Source: Bacillus sp. SKDU12 (GTDB lineage Bacteria > Bacillota > Bacilli > Bacillales > Bacillaceae). Taken from it: a DNA stretch of 64,000 bases. The DNA lies in NCBI RefSeq assembly GCF_010093085.1, contig NZ_MSRC01000010.1, positions 62,001 through 126,000 of the forward strand, read 5' to 3'. Positions 43,499-51,502 of the stretch are shown piece by piece; the first letter of the stretch is position 1, and each line of letters opens with the position of its first letter. Below the pieces are notes generated by a model. That model worked only from the letters and a program-made list of their open reading frames with translations, made no database searches and had not been told where the DNA came from. A program made the position numbers and the translations under genes.

Positions 43499-43533
43499 TA
43501 AAAAAATCCGCCTGCTGAAGGGCGGATTTTTTA
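43499..43533. terminator. yfmM terminator
   Basis: AAATCCGCC / GGCGGATTT stem followed by T run. Confidence 0.9.
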
Positions 43534-43970
43534 CTGCCATTTTTTCTGAACGATTCTCAAAAGCTCTCTGTCTTTTAAAATGAGCTGCAATGGCGATGTG
43601 AATTCATCAAGTGTCAGCTCTCTTTTGGCAGACAACTCAAAGTCCTCCTCATCAGCCCAAGCGGTGAACCACTCAACTGAAAAGCTGTTTTTCATGACGC
43701 TGTGTATATATTGATAGAGCGTTTCTAAACATTTTAAATCTAACTCTGTAGGTACTGGTTTGTCCATTGCAAAAGTGCCTAAATATTCATGAATTTGTAC
43801 TTGATAAGGTAAAGTGAGATGATTAGAAACATTTCCGATTTCTTCAACATAAATACCAGCTGCCTCAGGCCCTGTCCTTACTGGATGACCTTTATTAGTT
43901 GTAGCTTTTGTATGACCAAAAAACCTGTTTTTAATGGTTTTTTTGCAGCTAGGTAATAAAATTGAGTCAT
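43531..43970 (-). pseudogene. Frameshifted gene of unknown family
   Basis: An ATG at 43970 behind AGGAAGG starts MTQFYYLAAKKPLKTGF, then runs out of frame at a six-T tract (43918-43923). One more T would restore GHTKATTNKGHPVRTGPEAA and carry it on through IYVEEIGNVSNHLTLPYQVQ to the 78-residue part that is open from ATG 43767 (MDKPVPTELDLKCLE... VQKKWQ). The full product would be ~146 residues, soluble and acidic. I do not recognise the family. The DNA is more AT-rich than its neighbours. It may be a real pseudogene, a sequencing error or a homopolymer switch. Confidence 0.6.
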
Positions 43971-44246
43971 TTTTTCTCTTTTCCTTCCTGTTTTAATACT
44001 ATAATATAAATTAATGACACCAACTATTCATAAAATAGACATTAATCCATTGTGCAAAATAAATGTGCCAAAAAACTAATACCTTGTCAACTATTACTAA
44101 AATATATTTTAGGGGAATGCCTTCGGAGAAAACATTGGAAGGCCAGGATTAAAAATATCCTGAACGATGCCCCCAGAAACTGAAAGGGAGCAATAGTTAC
44201 AGACGTGTAAAAGATGCTTTAATATCGTGATTCCAATAGAAATTAA
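43971..44246. other. AT-rich gene-poor patch
   Basis: Upstream of the frameshifted gene. It holds TATAGTATT-type promoter sequence (43991-44005) for the minus strand and a short open minus-strand stretch ending at ~44111 (GGIVQDIFNPGLPMFSPK AFP, stop) that has no start. This looks like the tail of a lost gene, but I cannot place it. Confidence 0.35.
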
Positions 44247-44300
44247 ACGACCTGAGCCCATCATGTACATATAGGACTCAGGTCGTTTAAAACCTTTTTA
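44247..44300 (-). terminator. yfmO terminator
   Basis: TTAAACGACCTGAG / CTCAGGTCGTTTAA stem, 19-bp loop, downstream of the yfmO stop. Confidence 0.8.
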
Positions 44301-44334
44301 TTCCTGCCTACTTGACAGGAATAACTATTCCTTT

Positions 44335-45525
44335 TTAATGACCCGCCTTAACTCCGGCAAGATGTTTACGTCCCATGAGAAGGACAAGCATGCCGACAAA
44401 AACGACGATTCCGCCTACCGTATATGGTGTGCTTGCGGTAAAGTGTTCTGACAGCATTCCCGCAATCCACGGAGCGAGCGCACCGCCGATAAAGCGGACT
44501 GAGCTATAGGCTGAAGACGCGATGGAACGTTCAACCGGCGCAGCACCCATTACAGCTGTTGTCATGATCGTATTCACCATACCGAGGACAGCACCAGCAA
44601 TAACAATACATGTAATAATCAATGTTTGATGGTCTGTCCAAACCCCCATGACGATGAGAATGACCGCAAAGGCGATAAAAAGTACGACGAGCGAACGCAC
44701 TGTGCCCAGCGCTTTATGAACGATCGGCGCCGTAAAGACTGACGTAATCGCCAGCAATAAGCCCCAGCCGAAGAAGACATATCCAAGACCGTGTTCATCT
44801 AAATCCAGTACGAACGGAGAATAGGCAAGCAAAATAAAAAATCCAAAGTTGTATAAGAATGCAGATGTCGCTATTGTTAAAAGGCCTTTATATTTGAGCG
44901 CCTTCATCGCATCAAATACACCGACGCGTTTTGCCGGTGTCGGCAATTTCGGAAGCATGAAAGAAATCGCGATTAACGCAATAAACATGAGGACAGACAC
45001 TCCGAAAAACGGCGCGCGCCATGAAATACTTCCAAGCTCTCCGCCTGCAAGCGGTCCGACAGAAATCCCGAGACCGAGCGCCGCCTCATACAAAATAATG
45101 GCTTTGGCGCTTCCCCCGACTGACACGCCGACGATAACCGCAAGCGCTGTGGAAATAAACAAAGCATTACCTAATCCCCAGCCGCCGCGATAGCCGACTA
45201 GCTGAGCAATAGAGCCTGAGCTGCCTCCAAGCCCTGCAAACACAATAATAAAAATAAGTCCGAGAATTAACGTCCATTTCGCGCCGATGCGGCTGGAAAT
45301 AGCTCCTGAGAAAAACATCATAAATCCGGTTACAAGCAAATAACTTGTAAACAAGAGTGATACTTCACTAGGTGAAGCATGTAATTGTGCGGCGATTGCC
45401 GGAAGAATTGGATCGACCAGCCCGATTCCCATAAAGGAAATCACACAGGCAAACGCGACAGCCCATACAGCTTTCGGCTGGCTAAGCAAGCCTGTTTTCT
45501 GATTCACTTGTTTTGTTTTATCCAT
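44335..45525 (-). CDS. yfmO: MFS multidrug efflux protein YfmO
   Basis: A 396-residue MFS drug:H+ antiporter with twelve membrane segments. The loop 2-3 motif SGAISSRIGAKWTLILG (~78-94) and motif C in helix 5 (EAALGLGISVGPLAGG, ~148-163) identify an exporter. GGAGGT is ten bases before the ATG. The MerR regulator gene yfmP lies 65 bp upstream in the same direction, so the pair is probably one transcript with YfmP controlling it. In B. subtilis this pair has been linked to copper and drug tolerance. Confidence 0.92.
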   Translation of the reverse strand: MDKTKQVNQKTGLLSQPKAVWAVAFACVISFMGIGLVDPILPAIAAQLHASPSEVSLLFTSYLLVTGFMMFFSGAISSRIGAKWTLILGLIFIIVFAGLGGSSGSIAQLVGYRGGWGLGNALFISTALAVIVGVSVGGSAKAIILYEAALGLGISVGPLAGGELGSISWRAPFFGVSVLMFIALIAISFMLPKLPTPAKRVGVFDAMKALKYKGLLTIATSAFLYNFGFFILLAYSPFVLDLDEHGLGYVFFGWGLLLAITSVFTAPIVHKALGTVRSLVVLFIAFAVILIVMGVWTDHQTLIITCIVIAGAVLGMVNTIMTTAVMGAAPVERSIASSAYSSVRFIGGALAPWIAGMLSEHFTASTPYTVGGIVVFVGMLVLLMGRKHLAGVKAGH

Positions 45526-45590
45526 TTGACCTGACCTCCATCTTTATTCCATTAAAAGAAACGCTACTAAAATAGCGTTTAACAAATTTT

Positions 45591-46013
45591 TCATTCGATT
45601 GATTGAATGGCACGTTCCGCTTTATCGTTCATGTCTTGCAGACGTTTTTTAAAGCTTTGGAATGTGCGGATCTTCTCGTCAATCAAATCCAGCTGGTGAT
45701 TCAGGGTTTCCTGAATTTCCTCCAGTTTTTCTTTCCGTTCCTTTGGATCCAGTGACAACAAATACCCCTCTTTGTTTAACTCTAGCTGGCGGCTGGTTTC
45801 CATGAAATGCTGTAGCTCCTGAAGAGAAAAACCAAGTACCTCTTTTGTATTGATGACTTTCTCAAGCTCCTCCATATCATCCTCTGAATAAAGCCTTACG
45901 CCGCCATCTGTCCGTTTCGGCGCCGGAATCAAGCCGATTTCTTCATAAAACCGGATGGTCCGCTTTGTCAGCCCGCTTCTTTTGGCCACTTGATCAATCT
46001 TCATCCATTCCAA
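45591..46013 (-). CDS. yfmP: MerR-family repressor YfmP
   Basis: A 140-residue MerR regulator: winged helix-turn-helix WMKIDQVAKRSGLTKRTIRF (~3-22), YEEIGLIPAPKR and a long dimerisation helix (~80-120). It has no cysteine motif for metal binding. I start at TTG 46013 behind GGGGGA; a start 13 codons further upstream would lie before the likely transcription start. It regulates the downstream yfmO efflux gene. Confidence 0.92.
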   Translation of the reverse strand: MEWMKIDQVAKRSGLTKRTIRFYEEIGLIPAPKRTDGGVRLYSEDDMEELEKVINTKEVLGFSLQELQHFMETSRQLELNKEGYLLSLDPKERKEKLEEIQETLNHQLDLIDEKIRTFQSFKKRLQDMNDKAERAIQSIE

Positions 46014-46043
46014 GGTAAATCCCCCTTCGCCGTTTCTGTTATT

Positions 46044-46076
46044 ATTATACACCTTTCAAACCTTTACGTAAACGTT
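46044..46076 (-). promoter_or_regulatory. yfmPO promoter with palindromic operator
   Basis: TATAAT (46049-46044) with a palindrome TTTACGTAAA (46063-46072), extended AAC-C-TTTACGTAAA-C-GTT (46059-46076). The palindrome covers the -35 region, 17 bp from the -10 (19 bp if CGTTTA is the -35). This suits autoregulation by MerR-type YfmP. Confidence 0.55.
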
Positions 46077-46096
46077 AAGTTTTAAAAACCAATAAA

Positions 46097-46131
46097 AAAG
46101 ACGAGTGCATCAATCACCCGTCTTTCATTGT
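46097..46131 (-). terminator. yfmQ terminator
   Basis: Imperfect AAAGACGGGTG / CACTCGTCTTTT stem ending in TTTTTT on the minus strand. Confidence 0.7.
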
Positions 46132-46136
46132 CCTGT

Positions 46137-46583
46137 CTAAGCTAAACTTCCTGCCACTGACAGAGAATCTTTTTGAAGGCTTTCAGAAAGCAATTGATAT
46201 GCAATGACTTTCTTCTTGTACTGTTTCACGACGTCGATATGGTCGTCGTAGCGATATACAAACAGCCTGACATCATTTTTGCCTTTTTTCGTATCTATCA
46301 CCAGCGGCATTCCGCCGTTTTCCGGATGTAAATAACGCTCTTCGTCGCCTGGATAAATATAATATTTCTCCAGAAAGACAGCTTCGTTAAATTGATCAAT
46401 CACTTTCTGCTTCTCTTCACCCTCGAGACGTTTGCCATCTAGTGAAAGAACAGCATGTTCGTCATTCAGCTTGGCATGTACCGCAAATTTGCTGAGCAGC
46501 CATTCTATGACACCTGTTGGAAGACAGGTTAATAAAATTTTCACCAAACTCATGGCGATTAACATCACGATCACCCATGTCAT
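46137..46583 (-). CDS. yfmQ: YfmQ membrane-anchored protein
   Basis: A 148-residue protein with one N-terminal hydrophobic helix (VIVMLIAMSLVKILLTCLPT, ~4-23) and a soluble cytosolic or external part with Tyr/Asp-rich strands (EKYYIYPGDEERYLHPENGG). GGAGATGATGAAGT is ten bases before the ATG. Recognised as YfmQ; no domain of known function. Single gene with its own terminator. Confidence 0.83.
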   Translation of the reverse strand: MTWVIVMLIAMSLVKILLTCLPTGVIEWLLSKFAVHAKLNDEHAVLSLDGKRLEGEEKQKVIDQFNEAVFLEKYYIYPGDEERYLHPENGGMPLVIDTKKGKNDVRLFVYRYDDHIDVVKQYKKKVIAYQLLSESLQKDSLSVAGSLA

Positions 46584-46704
46584 ACTTCATCATCTCCAAT
46601 AGTTTTCCATGTGCTGCTGACACACAATTCTATCCTATCATAAGCAGGGCGCCTCGTTTTTGTACATTATGTGAAAAACACGGCATTCCGCGGGCAGCGC
46701 TTTT

Positions 46705-48594
46705 TCAGCTATCCAGCTCTTCTATCATGAGGGACAATTCTGTCCAGCGGTCCATCGCGGCCTCAAGCTCTTCCGCAGTTTTCGCCTGTTCAGCCATCAG
46801 CTCTTGAATTTTTCCGAAATCACTGCCTGCTGCGGCGATGTCAGCTTCAAGCTGCTCATGCTTTTCTTCCAGCTGGGCAATTTTATCTTCAATGCCATCC
46901 CATTCAAGCTGGTCTTTGTAAGAAAGTTTTTTCCGTTTCTTCTTCGGCTCGGCTGAAGCCGTTTTTTCTTCAGATACCGGTTTCGGAGCGGTTTTTTTCG
47001 CTTTTGACTCCTCCATATAGTCACTATAGGAGCCTTGAAAACGAGAAATAACGCCATTTCCTTCAAACACAATCAAACGGTCGACGACCCGGTCAAGGAA
47101 GTAGCGGTCATGGGATACGGTAATGACGACGCCAGGAAATTGGTCGATATAATCCTCAAGGACGCTTAATGTTTCAGTATCCAAATCGTTCGTCGGCTCA
47201 TCGAGAAACAGGACATTCGGCTCCTGCATGAGAACCTGAAGCAAGTATAAACGGCGTTTTTCCCCGCCGGACAGCTTGCGGATGTACGTTTGCTGCATGG
47301 AACGCGGGAAGAGGAAACGCTCCAGCATTTGTTCAGCTGTAATGATATCGCCATCCACTGTTTTGACGATCTCCGCTGTTTCTTTTATATAGTCAATGAC
47401 CTTTAGCTCGCCATTCATTTCACTATGATCCTGAGTATAGTAGCCGATTCTGACAGTCTGTCCGATCGTAATATGACCGCCGTCTGGCGCATGACGGCCG
47501 GCAAGGGTGTTTAAAAGCGTTGTTTTTCCAATGCCGTTGGGTCCTATGATCCCGATCCGTTCACCCGGTATCACCAGCTCATGAAAGCGGTCGACGAGCA
47601 CGCGGCCTCCATAAGCGATCATCACGTTTTCCGCTTCTATGACCTGTTTGCCAAGACGATAAGAGCCAATCGCAAAGTCGAGTGAGCCCGAGGACTGAGG
47701 GCCTTTCTGCTCCTTAAGCGACTCCACTCGGTCAATTCTCGCCTTTTGTTTTGTGGAGCGCGCCTTCGCTCCCCGTCTTAGCCATGCCAGTTCGCGGCGC
47801 AGCAGGTTTTGCCGTTTCGTTTCCTTTTGCTCAGCTTGTACTTCCCGTTCCGCGCGTTTTTCTAAAAATACTTCATAGTTGCCTTTGTATGTGTAGAGAC
47901 TGCCTCGTTCAAGCTCATAAATACGGTTCGTAACACGGTTTAAGAAATACCGGTCGTGCGTCACCAGCATCACGGAGCCGGGGTATTGACTTAAATACCC
48001 TTCAAGCCATTCAATTGTTTCATTATCCAAATGGTTGGTCGGCTCGTCTAAAATAAGCAGATCAGCGGGCTGAATTAAGTTTTTGGCAATGGCCACCCGT
48101 TTTTTCTGACCGCCTGAGAGCTCGTTGACTTGCTTTGTTACGTCGTTTACACCCAGCTTAGACAATACGGTTTTCGCCAGTGTATTCGCATCCCACGCGT
48201 TGTTCGTGTCCATTTTCGCCTGCGCTGCCAGCAGGTGTTTTTGGCGCTGTTCATTTTCGGGATCTTCCCCTAGCTCATACAGCGCTTTTTCATATTCACG
48301 CAAGGTTTTCATTACAGCCGATTCACCGGAGTAGATATGCTCCAGCACAGTCTGCCCAGCAGGAAGCTCCGGGTCTTGATGAAGAAATTCGACGTGTACG
48401 CTGCCGGATTTCGTGATGTCACCCTCTTCAATAGATTCCAAGCCGGCAATCACTTTCAGCAGCGTTGATTTTCCTGTTCCATTCGGCCCGATTAATCCGA
48501 TTCTCTCATTCTCTTCAATATGAAAGGAGATGTGGTCAAATAATATTTTATCTCCGTATGTTTTATATACATGTTCCGCTTTTAGTATGCTCAT
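46705..48594 (-). CDS. yfmR: ABC-F ribosome-associated ATPase YfmR
   Basis: A 629-residue ABC-F of the Uup type. Two ATPase domains: GPNGTGKST (36-44) and GPNGIGKTT (~350), with LSGGQKKR, LSGGEKRR, LLILDEPTNHLD and LFLDEPTNDLD. The C-terminal coiled-coil (KKKRKKLSYKDQLEWDGIEDKIAQLEEKHEQ, then further Glu/Ala helix, ~555-629) is the Uup extension. In B. subtilis YfmR overlaps in function with EF-P at poly-proline stalls. The ATG at 48594 has only a weak RBS (AGGA). Upstream lies a ~196-bp structured element ending in a minus-strand terminator. Confidence 0.95.
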   Translation of the reverse strand: MSILKAEHVYKTYGDKILFDHISFHIEENERIGLIGPNGTGKSTLLKVIAGLESIEEGDITKSGSVHVEFLHQDPELPAGQTVLEHIYSGESAVMKTLREYEKALYELGEDPENEQRQKHLLAAQAKMDTNNAWDANTLAKTVLSKLGVNDVTKQVNELSGGQKKRVAIAKNLIQPADLLILDEPTNHLDNETIEWLEGYLSQYPGSVMLVTHDRYFLNRVTNRIYELERGSLYTYKGNYEVFLEKRAEREVQAEQKETKRQNLLRRELAWLRRGAKARSTKQKARIDRVESLKEQKGPQSSGSLDFAIGSYRLGKQVIEAENVMIAYGGRVLVDRFHELVIPGERIGIIGPNGIGKTTLLNTLAGRHAPDGGHITIGQTVRIGYYTQDHSEMNGELKVIDYIKETAEIVKTVDGDIITAEQMLERFLFPRSMQQTYIRKLSGGEKRRLYLLQVLMQEPNVLFLDEPTNDLDTETLSVLEDYIDQFPGVVITVSHDRYFLDRVVDRLIVFEGNGVISRFQGSYSDYMEESKAKKTAPKPVSEEKTASAEPKKKRKKLSYKDQLEWDGIEDKIAQLEEKHEQLEADIAAAGSDFGKIQELMAEQAKTAEELEAAMDRWTELSLMIEELDS

Positions 48595-48696
48595 GATTCC
48601 TATCAATCCTCACGTAAGTTCATGTGTTCATTTTAAATCAGCCGCTGGAATAAAACTAGTAAAACGTCATACAAATTTCATGGACATGCTGGATAG

Positions 48697-48921
48697 AAAA
48701 AGACCGGGGACGTTTGTCCCCGGTCACATTATTGTTGACAAAAACCTAAAATGTTTTAGGTTTTTGTCCTCTTTTCAGCGTGATTGAAAACCCTTGAACT
48801 CTAGGAAGGGCGAGCATCGGAGCGGAGCGAATGTCCTTATTCGTGAGCACCGACGCGCAGGTCTGACAACGAATGCAAGGATTTGCCGACACGCTGAAAC
48901 CGGGGACGTTTGTCCCCGGCC
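48697..48921. repeat. ~196-bp structured intergenic element between identical palindromes
   Basis: The palindrome CCGGGGACGTTTGTCCCCGG occurs at 48704-48723 and again at 48900-48919 (196 bp start-to-start). Between them are a perfect-arm hairpin (48737-48768, ACAAAAACCTAAA / TTTAGGTTTTTGT) and a long-range stem TTTCAGCGTG (48773-48782) / CACGCTGAAA (48890-48899). Inside that is TCCTTATTCGT / ACGAATGCAAGGA. On the minus strand the first palindrome is followed by TTTTTC, an intrinsic terminator. No coding frame. It resembles, from memory, the ~190-bp repeat described in B. subtilis intergenic regions. Confidence 0.7.
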
Positions 48922-48923
48922 TC

Positions 48924-49784
48924 TTATTCTTCCTCTATCGCTTTTTCTGCCATTTTGGCGAGATGCTGCGCGCTTCCTGAAATCTCCTGCATTGTGGCTG
49001 AGATTTGTTCAACAGCGGCGGCTTGTCCATCTGTATGCTGATTTATCGATTCAATTGATTCCTCAAGCCCTTTCAGCAGGCTATGGATTTTTTTCGTGAT
49101 CTGGTCAATCTGGCCGACATTTTCTTTTGAATGTGTCGCTAGCTTTCTGATTTCATCTGCGACGACAGAAAAGCCTTTTCCAGACTCACCCGCTCTTGCC
49201 GCTTCAATCGCGGCGTTCAAACCGAGCAGGTTGCTTTGGTCAGAGATGCCTTTCACGGTTACTGAAATATCAGCGATTTCACCGGCGCTTTCGCTTACCT
49301 TTTTCGCCTGAGAGGAAATGCCTGTCATTTGAGATGAAAACCCGTTAATTGATTCAGAAATATCGGAAATAGCTGCGGCCGTTTGTTCAACGACAGCTGA
49401 TAAGCTTTCGGCCACATGATGAAGCTTTGACGATTCCTCAAGGCTCGTTCCGAGACCAACACCCCCAATCACTTTTCCATTTTCGTCGTGGAGCGGGATG
49501 GCGCGTGCAATCAATGGAAAGCCGAATAATTCTTTCGGAACCATGCTCGCCTTCTTCTGATTGCTGCGGATGGCGTCTGTGATAATATCTCCCTTCTGCA
49601 GCGGATCGCCGGCTTTTACGTTCAAAGAAAAGGTTTTAGCCGGTATATTCACGAGCAGTTTTTCCGTATCGTAAATGCCGATTGTAATATCATCCTGTAC
49701 CAGACTGTTTAAATAAGGGGCTACTTTGATAAATGCTTCAAGAAGATCTGTGGTTTCTTTTTCCGTTCTTATACTCAATTCCAT
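48924..49784 (-). CDS. yfmS: Soluble chemoreceptor-like protein YfmS
   Basis: A 286-residue methyl-accepting chemotaxis-type protein without membrane helices. Residues ~1-115 form a small sensor domain (a PAS-like or sulphate-chelator-type fold; [22 protein letters not shown]). From ~130 comes the MCP signalling hairpin with the CheA/CheW-binding tip [29 protein letters not shown] (~195-223). It should report a cytoplasmic signal to the chemotaxis arrays. RBS AAGGAGTGA abuts the ATG. 13 bp behind yfmT, so co-transcribed with an aldehyde dehydrogenase. Confidence 0.93.
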   Translation of the reverse strand: MELSIRTEKETTDLLEAFIKVAPYLNSLVQDDITIGIYDTEKLLVNIPAKTFSLNVKAGDPLQKGDIITDAIRSNQKKASMVPKELFGFPLIARAIPLHDENGKVIGGVGLGTSLEESSKLHHVAESLSAVVEQTAAAISDISESINGFSSQMTGISSQAKKVSESAGEIADISVTVKGISDQSNLLGLNAAIEAARAGESGKGFSVVADEIRKLATHSKENVGQIDQITKKIHSLLKGLEESIESINQHTDGQAAAVEQISATMQEISGSAQHLAKMAEKAIEEE

Positions 49785-49797
49785 TCACTCCTTTTGA

Positions 49798-51255
49798 TTA
49801 ATAAGGGAAGCTGCGTTTCTCGTGCTGGACCGAGATCCATTTAAGTGTCGTAAACTCTTCAAGGCTCCATTCGCCGTTCAAACGGCCGAGACCTGATTGC
49901 TTTTCACCGCCGAAGGCCACATTTGGTTCATCGTTGATGGTCGTGTCATTGACATGAATCATGCCTGTTTCAATGCGCTTCGCAAAAGCCACGCCGCGCT
50001 CAAGATTTGACGTATGTACGGCACCGCTCAAGCCAAATGGGGTTTCGTTTGCGATGTCCACAGCTTCGTCTTCTGAATCAAACTTCATAAAGGAGACGAC
50101 AGGTCCGAACAGCTCTTCTTTAGCAATGCTCATGAACGGCTTTACATCTTTTAAGATCGTCGGTTCCACGATTGTCCCGTTAAATCCGCCAAGCTTCACT
50201 GGGACAGCGCCTTCTTCAATCGCTCTCTCAACCGATTTCATCAGCCCGTCCGTCTGTCTGCTGTTGATTAAAGGCCCGATGATTGTGTCAGGGTCCATCG
50301 GATCGCCGACCTTCAGCGATTCCACTTTTGCCTGATACAGCTCAAGGAACTTGTCATAAATTGAAGAATGAACAAGCACGCGGTTGGCTGACATGCAAAT
50401 CTGGCCTTGGTGTGTAAATCGGCTGAACACCGATGCGTTAACCGCGTGTTCGATATCTGCATCCTCAAGCACGATGAAGGCGCTGTTACCGCCGAGTTCA
50501 AGAAGCGGCTTTTTAAAATGCTTCATCGCAAGCTGGCCGATGTAGCTGCCGACTTTCGTAGAACCTGTAAATGAGATGATCCGCGGCACAGGATGTTCGA
50601 CAAAACTGTCTCCGATTTCTGCTATGTCAGTGACAACGACATTCAAAAGCCCTTCCGGTATTCCCGCATGCTCGAAAATTTTTGCAATCAGCGTACCTCC
50701 GCAAATCGGGGTTTCTTCATGTGGCTTTAACACGACGCCATTGCCTGCTCCGAGTGCGGGTGCCACTGATTTCATAGATAAAAAGAATGGAAAATTAAAT
50801 GGACTGATAACGCCGACAACACCTGCCGGCATACGATATAATCTATTTTCCTTGCCGTCTATTGTGGACGGAAGTATTTTTCCTTCCATGCGGACAGGGA
50901 ACGTTGCCGCTTCTTTCATAATGTTTTTGACAAGCCCGATTTCAAATGCTGCTTTGAGCCTTGTCCCGCCAAGCTCTTCCATAATCAAATAAATGATGGC
51001 TTCTTCGTTCTCCTCAATATACGCGACGGCTTTTTCTAAAATGGTTCTTTTCTCAAACGGATTGACCGCATCCCATTTTTTCTTCGCCAGTGCCGCTGCC
51101 CTGTATGCTTCATCTACATCGTCAGCAGTTGCTTTTTGAAAGGATGTGAATGTTTTTTGAGTGTAAGGATTTTTGTTTTCCAAGACATTGGGGCTGCTGC
51201 CCTCCCGCCATTTCCCGCCAATAAATTGTTTATTCAGCTCTTCATATTGAAACAT
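49798..51255 (-). CDS. yfmT: Vanillin/aromatic aldehyde dehydrogenase
   Basis: A 485-residue NAD(P) aldehyde dehydrogenase (ALDH superfamily). The catalytic cysteine lies in GQICMSANRVL (~284-294) and the general-base Glu in LELGGNSAFIVL (~250-261). The nucleotide-site FTGSTKVG is at ~228. YfmT is the B. subtilis vanillin dehydrogenase, turning vanillin and related aromatic aldehydes to acids. AAAGGAG is seven bases before the ATG. The co-transcribed sensor yfmS suggests chemotaxis or sensing tied to aromatic aldehydes. Confidence 0.95.
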   Translation of the reverse strand: MFQYEELNKQFIGGKWREGSSPNVLENKNPYTQKTFTSFQKATADDVDEAYRAAALAKKKWDAVNPFEKRTILEKAVAYIEENEEAIIYLIMEELGGTRLKAAFEIGLVKNIMKEAATFPVRMEGKILPSTIDGKENRLYRMPAGVVGVISPFNFPFFLSMKSVAPALGAGNGVVLKPHEETPICGGTLIAKIFEHAGIPEGLLNVVVTDIAEIGDSFVEHPVPRIISFTGSTKVGSYIGQLAMKHFKKPLLELGGNSAFIVLEDADIEHAVNASVFSRFTHQGQICMSANRVLVHSSIYDKFLELYQAKVESLKVGDPMDPDTIIGPLINSRQTDGLMKSVERAIEEGAVPVKLGGFNGTIVEPTILKDVKPFMSIAKEELFGPVVSFMKFDSEDEAVDIANETPFGLSGAVHTSNLERGVAFAKRIETGMIHVNDTTINDEPNVAFGGEKQSGLGRLNGEWSLEEFTTLKWISVQHEKRSFPY

Positions 51256-51290
51256 GTCAGCATCTCCTTTTTAACCGCAAGTCAAAATAT

Positions 51291-51321
51291 GTGTGAATCT
51301 ATTTTTTCTATCGGTTCACAC
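51291..51321. promoter_or_regulatory. Candidate operator upstream of yfmTS
   Basis: GTGTGAA (51291-51297) and TTCACAC (51315-51321), perfect 7-bp arms with a 17-bp AT-rich spacer, 36-66 bp before the yfmT ATG. Regulator unknown. Confidence 0.4.
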
Positions 51322-51415
51322 TGGATAAAATTGAATATCATATGAGTAAAATTTCCCATTCTGTCCTACATCAACGCTGTTTCGCTTCTATCTTTTAAAG
51401 TAAGAAAATATATGA

Positions 51416-51444
51416 TTGACCGCGCCAAATTCCGACAATATAAT
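51416..51444 (+). promoter_or_regulatory. Sigma-A promoter of yfnA
   Basis: TTGACC (51416-51421), 17-bp spacer, TATAAT (51439-51444): -10 perfect, -35 five of six. Confidence 0.85.
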
Positions 51445-51502
51445 ACAATAAGAACTGCGTAAAACGATTAGGATATTCTGAATCCTCCAGGAGGAACTTT
51501 TA

